Shown here piece by piece: positions 1 through 6,558 of a stretch of DNA of 7,956 nucleotides. The stretch spans positions 1 to 7,956 of the forward strand of contig CALFEW010001014.1 of NCBI GenBank assembly GCA_937958365.1, read 5' to 3'. How positions within the stretch are numbered: the stretch's first letter is position 1; the number at the start of each line of letters is the position of its first letter. This DNA is from an uncultured Chloroflexota bacterium (GTDB taxonomy: Bacteria; Chloroflexota; Anaerolineae; Promineifilales; Promineifilaceae). Under the pieces are notes generated by a model, which saw nothing but the letters and a program-made list of their open reading frames with translations, ran no database searches and had not been told where the DNA came from. The position numbers and the translations under genes were made by a program.

Positions 1-1268
1 GGGGCATGGGCATCAGCCAATCCACCCACGGCACCGACAACACCCTTACGCTGACCAACCTGGCGCTGATGTGCGGCCACGTGGGACGCGCCGGAACAGG
101 GCTGAATCCGCTGCGCGGCCAGAACAACGTGCAGGGCTGCTCCGACAGCGGTGGGCTGCCCAACGTTTACACGGCGTATCAGAATGTGGCGGACACGGCC
201 GTACAACAAAAATTCCAACAGTTCTGGGGCGTCGAACTCAATCCCCAGCCCGGCCTCACCGCCACCGAAATGGTAGACGGAGCCGTCAACGGCAACGTGC
301 GCGGCATGTTCATCGTCGGCGAAAACCCCATGATGAGCGAACCCGACCAGGAACACACACGCCACGCCCTGGAACAGCTCGAATTGCTCGTTTGCCAGGA
401 CATCTTCATCAATGAAACCGGCGAATTGGCCGACGTGATTTTGCCCGCCGTCAGTTTCGCCGAAAAAGACGGCACCTTCACCAACTCCGACCGGCGCATC
501 CAGCGCGTGCGCAAAGCCGTCGAACCCGTCGGCCAATCCCGCGCCGATTGGGACATCCTCTGCGATTTGGGCCGCCGCATCGAGCAGCGCCTGGGCGTGC
601 AACTTTCGGCCGGCTTCGATTATGCCCATCCCGCCGAAATCTGGGAGGAGATGCGCCAACTTACGCCCGACTTTTACGGCATAGATTATGCCCGGCTGGA
701 GCGCGAAGGCGGCGTCCACTGGCCCTGTCCCAGCTTCGACCACCCCGGCACGCCCTTCCTCTTCGCCGACGACTTCCCCCGCGGCCGGGGCAAATTCTGG
801 GAAGTGACCTTTGGCACAGACTCCGAGCAGCCGGACGCCGACTATCCGTTCAACCTCAGCACCGGGCGCGTGCTTTACCACTGGCACGGCAGCACCATGA
901 GCGGCCGTTCGCGCCTGGAGGAAATCTACCCCGAAGCCACCTGCGAGATTAACCCGACCGACGCCAAAGATTTGGGATTGGCGACTGGCGACTGGGTGGA
1001 GGTGGAGTCGCGGCGCGGAGCGATTAAGCTGCGGGCGCTGGTCACCGGCCGTTCGCCACGGGGCACGGTGTTTATCCCCTTCCACTTTGCGGAGGCGGCG
1101 GCGAATGTGTTAACGATGGTGCAGCTAGACAAACGCGCCAAGATACCGGACTACAAGAATACGGCCGTTCGCCTCCATCCCACCACATCCCCCACCGACT
1201 GGGACGAAGGCTACCAGGAAGACCTGCTCGACCGCGGCGCTATCAAAGACCCCGTCCAGGTGCATTAG
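1..1268 (+). CDS. fdhA: Formate dehydrogenase catalytic (alpha) subunit, C-terminal part, 5' end outside window
   Basis: Catalytic subunit of a molybdopterin-dependent formate dehydrogenase, which oxidises formate to CO2 or runs in reverse. The frame is already open at the window edge, so the ATG at 6 is internal; it aligns with the middle of FdhF/FdsA-type proteins. Numbering from that Met: the family motif NPLRGQNNVQG at 34-44, VGENPM at 104-109, the QDIF/ADVILP segment at 131-147, and the molybdopterin-dinucleotide-binding domain at about 279-390 (STGRVLYHWH, TGDWVEVESRRG, then a PDYKNTAVRL end). About 420 residues are visible; the catalytic Cys/Sec, the cofactor Fe-S cluster and any NuoG-like N-terminal Fe-S domains would lie upstream and cannot be judged. 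No signal or membrane segment is visible in this part. The gene ends in a hairpin and lies 263 bp upstream of a hydrogenase operon on the same strand, suggesting a shared NAD-reducing module. Product family is sure; electron acceptor is not. Confidence 0.93.
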   Translation, partial: GMGISQSTHGTDNTLTLTNLALMCGHVGRAGTGLNPLRGQNNVQGCSDSGGLPNVYTAYQNVADTAVQQKFQQFWGVELNPQPGLTATEMVDGAVNGNVRGMFIVGENPMMSEPDQEHTRHALEQLELLVCQDIFINETGELADVILPAVSFAEKDGTFTNSDRRIQRVRKAVEPVGQSRADWDILCDLGRRIEQRLGVQLSAGFDYAHPAEIWEEMRQLTPDFYGIDYARLEREGGVHWPCPSFDHPGTPFLFADDFPRGRGKFWEVTFGTDSEQPDADYPFNLSTGRVLYHWHGSTMSGRSRLEEIYPEATCEINPTDAKDLGLATGDWVEVESRRGAIKLRALVTGRSPRGTVFIPFHFAEAAANVLTMVQLDKRAKIPDYKNTAVRLHPTTSPTDWDEGYQEDLLDRGAIKDPVQVH

Positions 1269-1304
1269 GGATGATGGGGTGACACCGGCTCACGCCATCA
1301 TCCC
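1268..1304 (+). terminator. Hairpin overlapping the fdhA stop codon
   Basis: A 10-bp perfect stem (1268-1277 with 1295-1304) continues past one G/G mismatch into a 4-bp stem (1279-1282 with 1290-1293) and a 7-nt loop. It begins at the last base of the fdhA stop codon. No long T-run follows, so it may be a weak or factor-assisted terminator or a 3'-end stabiliser rather than a classic intrinsic terminator. Confidence 0.5.
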
Positions 1305-1398
1305 ATCAGATTTATGACATTCACATGCCAATCGTCATGCCAATTGGGTGAGCATCCACACTAAACGCGCCGCACAAAAAACCGCATAATACCCGAAA

Positions 1399-1437
1399 CC
1401 AAATTGTGAAGACTTTCACAATTTGGCTGTTTTTTTG
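1399..1437 (+). terminator. Perfect 12-bp hairpin plus T-run; also matches a Crp/Fnr-family operator
   Basis: A perfect inverted repeat pairs 1399-1410 with 1415-1426 around a 4-nt loop, and a run of seven T follows at 1430-1436, the form of an intrinsic terminator. The same bases contain TGTGA-N6-TCACA at 1405-1420, the core consensus of Crp-type regulators. It lies about 130 bp after fdhA and about 105 bp before hoxE. It could end fdhA transcripts, attenuate hox transcription, bind a Crp/Fnr-like regulator, or do several of these. I see no convincing sigma70 promoter next to it; only a lone CATAAT at 1385-1390 without a suitably spaced -35. Confidence 0.6.
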
Positions 1438-1482
1438 TATTCACACACTCTGCGGAACGGCCCAAGAGCGGATTCACAACCG

Positions 1483-1519
1483 GAAATCCGCAATCCGAAA
1501 TCCAAATCCGCATTCCGAA
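1483..1519. repeat. Degenerate heptad array, AATCCGA family
   Basis: About five units of a 7-bp motif close to AAATCCG/AATCCGA, one of them a base short, lie in the leader directly before the hoxE Shine-Dalgarno. The same unit recurs, more regularly, inside hoxW at 6685-6716. The in-frame GTG at 1406 that extends hoxE upstream reads through this array and through the hairpin, so it is unlikely to be the true start. Confidence 0.7.
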
Positions 1520-1524
1520 GGAGG
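1518..1524 (+). promoter_or_regulatory. Shine-Dalgarno of hoxE
   Basis: AAGGAGG lies 7 nt before the ATG at 1532 and decides that start over the longer frame opening at 1406. The same AAGGAGG recurs at 2021-2027, 6 nt before hoxF. Confidence 0.85.
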
Positions 1525-1531
1525 TTGTTGG

Positions 1532-2044
1532 ATGGTATCTAAAACTCGTCAGGTGGAGCCGCCATCAGATGATAAACGATGGCGCATTGTGCAAGGAACC
1601 ATGCGACGCAATGGCTTTGCGCGAAATTCTTTAATTGAAACCCTCCACACAGTACAGGAATCGTTTGGCTTCTTAGATGAGGAATCATTGCACTACGTCG
1701 CCGAATCGCTGCGCGTGCCGTTGAGCCAGGTTTATGGCGTTTCGACGTTTTATCACTTGTTCAGTCTGAAACCGGCCGGAAAACATACCTGCGTCATGTG
1801 TACGGGCACGGCCTGCTACATTAATGGTATTCCCAAGATGCTGCAAGCGGTGGAAGAGGAATTGGGCATTACGCCCGGCCAGACGACAGACGACGAATTG
1901 ATTTCGCTGATGACAGCTCGCTGCCTGGGCGCTTGCGGCATTGCGCCGGTGGGCGTATTTGATGGCGAAGTCATGGGTAAAGTAACGGCCGAAAAAGTTT
2001 TGGCCCAAATTCAAAATTGGAAGGAGGCCGCCAATGGCGAATGA
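1532..2044 (+). CDS. hoxE: HoxE, [2Fe-2S] thioredoxin-like subunit of the NAD-linked [NiFe] hydrogenase diaphorase
   Basis: Small electron-transfer subunit related to NuoE, part of the cytoplasmic HoxEFU diaphorase that links NAD(H) to the hydrogenase dimer. The 170-residue product has the usual HoxE length. It has an N-terminal helical part (about 18-75) and a thioredoxin-like [2Fe-2S] domain with ligands Cys90 and Cys95 (CTGTAC) and Cys131 and Cys135 (CLGAC). The ATG at 1532 is chosen because a perfect AAGGAGG sits 7 nt upstream; the 42 extra codons back to 1406 come from a hairpin and a heptad repeat and look nothing like HoxE. It is the first gene of the hox operon and overlaps hoxF by 11 bp, which suggests translational coupling. 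A NuoE of complex I or FdsG of an NAD-dependent formate dehydrogenase is the alternative; the hoxYH neighbours decide for HoxE, though it may serve the upstream formate dehydrogenase as well. Confidence 0.93.
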   Translation: MVSKTRQVEPPSDDKRWRIVQGTMRRNGFARNSLIETLHTVQESFGFLDEESLHYVAESLRVPLSQVYGVSTFYHLFSLKPAGKHTCVMCTGTACYINGIPKMLQAVEEELGITPGQTTDDELISLMTARCLGACGIAPVGVFDGEVMGKVTAEKVLAQIQNWKEAANGE

Positions 2045-3704
2045 ACAATTAGAGCAAATTGCCCGCGCCGAACATAAAAAGCAAGAGCAATACCAACACG
2101 TCGTAACGGTGTGCGTCTCTTCGGGGTGCATGTCGGCCCAGAGCGATGTGGTGAAAAAGGCTCTGGAAGATGCCATAGCCGAAAAAGAAATCGGCCACAC
2201 CTGCCAGGTAAAAGGGGTGGGTTGCCGGGGACTGTGTTCCCGTGGGCCGTTGGTATCGGTGCAGCCGGAACACGGCCGTTTTGAACAAGAAATTCTCTAC
2301 CAAAACGTCGCCCCTGAAGACGTAGGCGAAGTGCTGGCCAGTCTGGACGCGGAGCCGGTCGCGCGGCTGCAATGCCCCACCGACACCCCTTTCTTCCAAC
2401 GACAGCACAAGATCGTCTTAGAAAACAGCGGTCGCATAGACCCGGAGCGCATCGAAGAATACATCGCCCATGAAGGGTATCTGGGGTTGGTAACGGCCGT
2501 TACCGAACTCTCCCCCGGTGAAGTGATAGACGAAATCAACCGCAGCGGTCTGCGCGGCCGTGGCGGTGGTGGCTACCCCACCGGCCTCAAATGGATCACC
2601 GTCGCCAAATCCGAAGGCGGCGAAAAATACATCATTTGCAACGGCGATGAAGGCGACCCCGGCGCATTTATGGATCGCAGCATCATGGAAAGCGATCCGC
2701 ACCGCGTCATCGAAGGCATGGCGATTGCCGGGTATGCCACCGGAGCCAACACCGGCTACATCTACGTGCGCGGTGAATATCCGCTGGCCGTCTCCCGCCT
2801 GAAAACGGCCATTCGCCAGGCGCAAAAGTTGGGTTTCTTAGGCGATGCCATTTGCGGTACCACCTTCAACTTCAACATCAGCATCCGGTTAGGCGGCGGC
2901 GCGTTTGTCTGCGGTGAAGAAACCGCCCTCATCGCCTCCATCGAAGGCCGACGCGGCACACCCCGCCCCCGGCCACCCTACCCGGCCGAATATGGCCTGT
3001 GGGGCAAACCAACGCTGATCAACAATGTCGAAACCTTTGCCAACGTGCCGGCCATCTTGCGCAACGGTGGCGCCTGGTACGCCGGCATCGGCACGGAAAA
3101 GAGCAAAGGGACCAAAGTGTTCGCCCTGACCGGCGCACTGCAAAACACCGGCCTCATCGAAGTGCCGATGGGTATTTCCCTGCGCGAAATCGTCTACGAG
3201 ATCGGTGGCGGCGCGCCGAACAATGCCACCATCAAGGCCGTGCAAACCGGCGGGCCTTCCGGCGGCTGTATTCCCGCCGACCACTTTGACACCCCCGTAG
3301 ATTACGAGTCGCTCAAGGAATTGGGGTCCATCATGGGTTCCGGCGGCATGATCATCATGGACGAATCCTCTTCGATGGTGGATGTGGCCCGCTACTTCAT
3401 GGAATTTTGCATGACTGAATCTTGCGGCAAATGTATCCCTTGCCGTGTGGGCACCGTCCATATGTACAACTTCCTGGACAAGATTTACAAAGGCGAGGCG
3501 CGCCACCGGGATTTGAAGATGCTGGAAAGCTTGTGCGAAATGGTCAAAGACACCAGTCTGTGCGGTCTGGGCCAGACCGCGCCCAACCCGGTACTCAGCA
3601 CGCTGCACTACTTCCGCCAGGAATATCTGGATTTGTTAATAGATAATGGGCAAAACGGCCGTGCGCCCCAGGCGCTGGTCATTCCGGTGGAGGCATCCTC
3701 ATGA
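2034..3704 (+). CDS. hoxF: HoxF, NADH/FMN-binding diaphorase subunit
   Basis: Flavoprotein that exchanges electrons between NAD(H) and the Fe-S chain of the bidirectional hydrogenase; related to NuoF and FdsB. The 556 residues fall into an N-terminal thioredoxin-like [2Fe-2S] domain (Cys27, Cys32, Cys64, Cys68), the FMN-binding glycine-rich loop GLRGRGGGGYPTGLKW at 172-187, a NADH/FMN-site segment GDEGDPGAFMDR at 204-215, GGGAFVCGEETAL at 287-299, and a C-terminal [4Fe-4S] site CGKCIPC at 464-470 with Cys510 as fourth ligand. It lacks the extra C-terminal two-cluster ferredoxin domain found in HndC-type subunits. AAGGAGG lies 6 nt before the ATG, inside the hoxE end; its own stop overlaps the hoxU start (ATGA). 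The protein would be the natural electron entry point if the upstream formate dehydrogenase shares this module. Confidence 0.95.
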   Translation: MANEQLEQIARAEHKKQEQYQHVVTVCVSSGCMSAQSDVVKKALEDAIAEKEIGHTCQVKGVGCRGLCSRGPLVSVQPEHGRFEQEILYQNVAPEDVGEVLASLDAEPVARLQCPTDTPFFQRQHKIVLENSGRIDPERIEEYIAHEGYLGLVTAVTELSPGEVIDEINRSGLRGRGGGGYPTGLKWITVAKSEGGEKYIICNGDEGDPGAFMDRSIMESDPHRVIEGMAIAGYATGANTGYIYVRGEYPLAVSRLKTAIRQAQKLGFLGDAICGTTFNFNISIRLGGGAFVCGEETALIASIEGRRGTPRPRPPYPAEYGLWGKPTLINNVETFANVPAILRNGGAWYAGIGTEKSKGTKVFALTGALQNTGLIEVPMGISLREIVYEIGGGAPNNATIKAVQTGGPSGGCIPADHFDTPVDYESLKELGSIMGSGGMIIMDESSSMVDVARYFMEFCMTESCGKCIPCRVGTVHMYNFLDKIYKGEARHRDLKMLESLCEMVKDTSLCGLGQTAPNPVLSTLHYFRQEYLDLLIDNGQNGRAPQALVIPVEASS

Positions 3705-4420
3705 AACGACCCTCACAATCCCGTATTAAGACCCTAAAGATTGACGGTGTGGACGTTGCCGCCCGTGAAAACGAGAGCATTCTGCAACTGGCACAAGAAA
3801 ACGGCATCTTTATTCCAACATTATGTCACCTGGACGGCCTATCGGAATATGGCGGCTGCCGCCTGTGCATGGTGGAAATGAAAGGCTCTAACCGGCTCTA
3901 TCCCGCCTGCATGACTTACGCCGACGAAGGCATGGAAGTTGTGACCAACTCCGAACGGCTGCGCGTGTACCGCTATATGATTCTGGACATGCTCTTCACC
4001 GAGCGCAACCACGTTTGCTCGGTGTGCGTCTCCAACGGCCACTGCGAACTGCAATATCTGGCCGCCAAATTGGGCATGACCCGCGTCGAACTGCCTTACC
4101 TCAACCCCAGCGTCACCGTAGACGCTTCCCACGATTTGTTCATCATGGACCACAACCGCTGCATTTTGTGCCAGCGCTGTGTGCGGGTCTGTGGCGAAAT
4201 TGAATGGGCCTCTACGAAAGGCGTGATGGGGCGCGGCGTCAACACCCGCATCATCAATGACCTGAATGGTGATTGGGGCGATTCGACGACCTGCACAAGC
4301 TGTGGCAAATGCGTCAACGTCTGCCCCACCGGCGCGTTGGTGCAAAAAGGCAAGTCGGCCGGCGAAATGGAAAAGCGGCGCGATTGGCTGCCCTACCTGA
4401 AACTAATGCACGAGGACTAA
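3701..4420 (+). CDS. hoxU: HoxU, Fe-S electron-transfer subunit of the diaphorase
   Basis: Connects HoxF to the HoxYH hydrogenase dimer, like the N-terminal part of NuoG. In 239 residues, the normal HoxU length, all expected cluster ligands are present: a [2Fe-2S] ferredoxin domain with Cys42, Cys53, Cys56 and Cys70; a His-Cys3 [4Fe-4S] site at His104, Cys106, Cys109 and Cys115; and two [4Fe-4S] clusters with Cys154/157/160 plus Cys164 and Cys198/201/204 plus Cys208. The start ATG overlaps the hoxF stop by 4 nt, and hoxY begins 3 nt after its stop, indicating coupled translation. No molybdopterin domain follows, which separates it from NuoG and FdsA. Confidence 0.95.
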   Translation: MKRPSQSRIKTLKIDGVDVAARENESILQLAQENGIFIPTLCHLDGLSEYGGCRLCMVEMKGSNRLYPACMTYADEGMEVVTNSERLRVYRYMILDMLFTERNHVCSVCVSNGHCELQYLAAKLGMTRVELPYLNPSVTVDASHDLFIMDHNRCILCQRCVRVCGEIEWASTKGVMGRGVNTRIINDLNGDWGDSTTCTSCGKCVNVCPTGALVQKGKSAGEMEKRRDWLPYLKLMHED

Positions 4421-4423
4421 GCC

Positions 4424-4960
4424 ATGAGTGACAAAGCAAAATTAGCAACTGTCTGGCTGGATGGATGTTCCGGCTGCCATATGTCTTTTTTGGACATTGA
4501 CGAACGTATTCTGGACGTCGCCGCCCTGGCCGACCTGGTGTACAGCCCGCTGGTGGATTTGAAAGAGTTCCCGGAAATGGCCGATGTCACCCTGGTAGAA
4601 GGCGCGGTCAGCAGCGAAGAAGATTACCATAAAATTCAGAAGGTACGCGCCCATACCAAAATTCTGGTGTCGTTGGGCGACTGCGCCGTCACGTCGAACG
4701 TGCCGGGAATGCGTAATCCGTTTAAGGCGGAAGACGTTCTGAACCGCGCTTATATAGAAAACGTAGACATCAATCCGCAAATCCCGGTACAGGTCATTCC
4801 GCCGCTGCGGAAAACGTCGGTGCCGGTGCATCACGTGGTAGACGTAGACGTGTACGTGCCTGGCTGCCCGCCCTCGGCGGACACCATCTTCTACGTACTC
4901 ACGGAACTGCTGGCCGGCCGCAAACCGGACATGAAGGGTGTAACGAGGTTTGGCATATAG
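4424..4960 (+). CDS. hoxY: HoxY, small subunit of group 3d [NiFe] hydrogenase
   Basis: Small hydrogenase subunit carrying the single [4Fe-4S] cluster next to the Ni-Fe site; it passes electrons between HoxH and HoxU. The 178-residue product matches the short HoxY form: no Tat signal and no medial/distal cluster domain, so it is cytoplasmic. The cluster ligands are visible as Cys15 and Cys18 (DGCSGCHMSFLD), Cys87 (GDCAVTSNVPGMRN) and Cys148 (PGCPPSAD). It starts 3 nt after hoxU. After its stop comes an 85-nt spacer made of inverted heptad repeats before hoxH, which breaks the tight packing of the operon between the two subunits of one dimer. Confidence 0.95.
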   Translation: MSDKAKLATVWLDGCSGCHMSFLDIDERILDVAALADLVYSPLVDLKEFPEMADVTLVEGAVSSEEDYHKIQKVRAHTKILVSLGDCAVTSNVPGMRNPFKAEDVLNRAYIENVDINPQIPVQVIPPLRKTSVPVHHVVDVDVYVPGCPPSADTIFYVLTELLAGRKPDMKGVTRFGI

Positions 4961-4961
4961 A

Positions 4962-5030
4962 GCGAGTAGCGAGTAGCGGGTAGCAAGTGGCCGGTGATTC
5001 TTACCCGCTACTCGCCACCCGCTACCCGCA
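4962..5030. repeat. Inverted heptad repeat between hoxY and hoxH, GAGTAGC family
   Basis: The left arm is a tandem array of GAGTAGC-like 7-mers (4962-4988), and the right arm (5003-5029) is its near complement. In one register 21 of 27 positions pair by Watson-Crick rules plus one G-U, around a 14-nt loop; registers shifted by 7 or 14 also pair, for example 4976-4984 with 5021-5029 perfectly. No T-run follows, so a terminator is unlikely. The structure ends 16 nt before the hoxH start, leaving only a weak AGAG-type ribosome site, so it may affect HoxH translation or transcript processing. Confidence 0.8.
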
Positions 5031-5045
5031 AAAGAGCAAAATCTG

Positions 5046-6470
5046 ATGAGCAAAACGATTACGATTGATCCCGTGACCCGGATTGAAGGGCACAGTAAGA
5101 TAACCATACAGTTGGACGACGACGGCCGTGTGGCCGATGCGCGCTTTCATGTGACCCAGTTTCGGGGGTTCGAGAAGTTTACGGAGGGACGGCCGTTTCA
5201 CGAAATGCCCGCCCTCACCGCCCGCATCTGCGGTATCTGCCCGGTCAGCCACCTCATCGCCTCGTCCAAAGCCTGCGATGCGCTGCTGGCCGTCACTGTG
5301 CCGCGCACGGCGCGCAACCTGCGCCGCATTATGAACCTGGCCCAGATCGCCCAATCGCACGCGCTGAGCTTCTTCCACCTCTCCTCGCCCGACCTGGTAT
5401 TGGGCATGGACGCCGACCCGGCGCAGCGCCACCTGTTTGGCGTGGCCCAGGCCGCGCCGCAGTTGGCCCGCGATGGCATCGCTCTGCGCAAATTCGGCCA
5501 GCAAATCATTGAGCTGTTGGGCGGCAAGCGCATCCATCCGTCGTGGATTGTGCCCGGCGGCGTCAGCCACCCGCTGTCCAAAGAAGACCGCGACACCATC
5601 CTGGCGATGATTCCCGACGCTTTGCTGCGGGCGCAGCGCACCCTGGACTGGTACAAGGGCGTTTTCGGCCAGTTCGACGAGGAAATCCGCAGCTTTGCCA
5701 ATTTCCCCACGCTGTTCATGGGCATGGTAAATCCCAAGGGCGATCTCTCGATGTATGCTGGCCGCATTCGCATCGTCAACGCCGTGGGCGAAATTGTGGC
5801 CGACCAGTTAGAACCGGCCACTTACCAGCAATGGCTGGCCGAATCGGTCGAGCCGGATTCGTACCTGAAATCGCCATACTATAAGCCGATGGGCTACCCG
5901 AACGGCATCTTCCGCGTGGGGCCACTGGCGCGCATGAACATCATCTCTCGCTGCGGCACAGAAATCGCCGACGAGGAGTGGGCGGAGTTTCGCATGTTGC
6001 AGCGCGGCGCGGTGTTGAGTTCGTTCCAATATCACTACGCCCGACTGATTGAGATCATTTACTGCATTGAGCGCATTCGCAACCTGTTGAACGACCCGGA
6101 CATTCTGAGCGACCATGTGCGTTCGTTTGCTGAACCGAATGCGTTCGAGGGTATTGGCATGTCGGAAGCGCCGCGTGGCACGCTGCTGCACCATTACAAG
6201 ATTGGCAAAGACGGCCGTATCACCTGGGCCAACATGATCATCGCCACCGGCAACAACAACCTGGCGATGAACAAAGGCGTTCATCAGGTCGCCAAACATT
6301 TCATCCGCGGCGAGAAAATCCAGGAAGGGATGCTCAACCGCGTGGAAGCCGTTATCCGCACCTTCGACCCCTGCCTGAGCTGCTCCACCCATGCCATTGG
6401 GCAGATGCCGCTGCATCTGCAACTGCTGGCCCCGGATGGCGCGGTGTTGGATGAGAAGTTTAACAATTAA
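5046..6470 (+). CDS. hoxH: HoxH, large catalytic subunit of group 3d [NiFe] hydrogenase
   Basis: Holds the Ni-Fe(CN)2CO active site that splits or forms H2. The 474-residue product carries both signatures: RICGICPVSH with Cys62 and Cys65, and DPCLSCSTH with Cys443 and Cys446; an early TRIEGH (11-16) is also conserved. Residues 450-474 after His449 form a 25-residue tail of the kind removed by a HoxW-type endopeptidase once nickel is in place, and hoxW follows. No twin-arginine signal or membrane helix is seen, as expected of the soluble NAD-coupled enzyme. The ATG at 5046 is chosen because MSKTITIDPVTRIEGH is the usual N-terminus; the upstream AGAG is only a weak ribosome site. The hypABCDEF maturation genes are not in this window. 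Confidence 0.96.
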   Translation: MSKTITIDPVTRIEGHSKITIQLDDDGRVADARFHVTQFRGFEKFTEGRPFHEMPALTARICGICPVSHLIASSKACDALLAVTVPRTARNLRRIMNLAQIAQSHALSFFHLSSPDLVLGMDADPAQRHLFGVAQAAPQLARDGIALRKFGQQIIELLGGKRIHPSWIVPGGVSHPLSKEDRDTILAMIPDALLRAQRTLDWYKGVFGQFDEEIRSFANFPTLFMGMVNPKGDLSMYAGRIRIVNAVGEIVADQLEPATYQQWLAESVEPDSYLKSPYYKPMGYPNGIFRVGPLARMNIISRCGTEIADEEWAEFRMLQRGAVLSSFQYHYARLIEIIYCIERIRNLLNDPDILSDHVRSFAEPNAFEGIGMSEAPRGTLLHHYKIGKDGRITWANMIIATGNNNLAMNKGVHQVAKHFIRGEKIQEGMLNRVEAVIRTFDPCLSCSTHAIGQMPLHLQLLAPDGAVLDEKFNN

Positions 6471-6546
6471 CAGATAACAGTGAACAGTTAACAGTGAACG
6501 ATTGACCGTTCACTGTTAATTGTTATTTGTTCACTGTTCACTGTTT
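6471..6546. repeat. Inverted heptad repeat between hoxH and hoxW, AACAGTG family
   Basis: Tandem AACAGTG-like 7-mers begin right after the hoxH stop and are followed by their complement (TTCACTG-like units) to about 6546. The core stem pairs 6483-6500 with 6507-6524, 18 bp with one G-U, around a 6-nt loop; the innermost 13 bp are perfect. Only short T-rich stretches follow, so termination before hoxW is possible but not clear. In-frame codons upstream of the hoxW ATG come from this repeat. Confidence 0.8.
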
Positions 6547-6558
6547 CCCTCGGCTTTG

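Noticed and set aside
1324..1344. Direct repeat CATGCCAAT twice, 12 bp apart, in the fdhA-hoxE gap
   Set aside because: Only two short copies, with no promoter or regulator consensus to tie them to; chance cannot be excluded.
1406..1531. Upstream 42-codon extension of hoxE from a GTG, with a hydrophobic start that mimics a signal peptide
   Set aside because: The GTG is inside the perfect hairpin and the rest is heptad repeat; the AAGGAGG before 1532 gives a normal-length cytoplasmic HoxE.
2889..3608. 239-codon open frame on the minus strand inside hoxF
   Set aside because: It is antisense to the conserved FMN, NADH and Fe-S regions of hoxF, has no ribosome site or recognisable domain, and such frames appear opposite every GC-rich gene here.
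2034..4420. Complex I (NuoEFG) or HndABC-type NADP-reducing hydrogenase as the identity of the E-F-U genes
   Set aside because: The third gene lacks the molybdopterin-like domain of NuoG, the second lacks the HndC ferredoxin tail, there is no [FeFe] hydrogenase, and hoxY/hoxH follow directly.
4442..5107. 221-codon minus-strand frame across hoxY and the spacer
   Set aside because: It is antisense to conserved hoxY and then reads through the inverted repeat; low-complexity composition and no domain.
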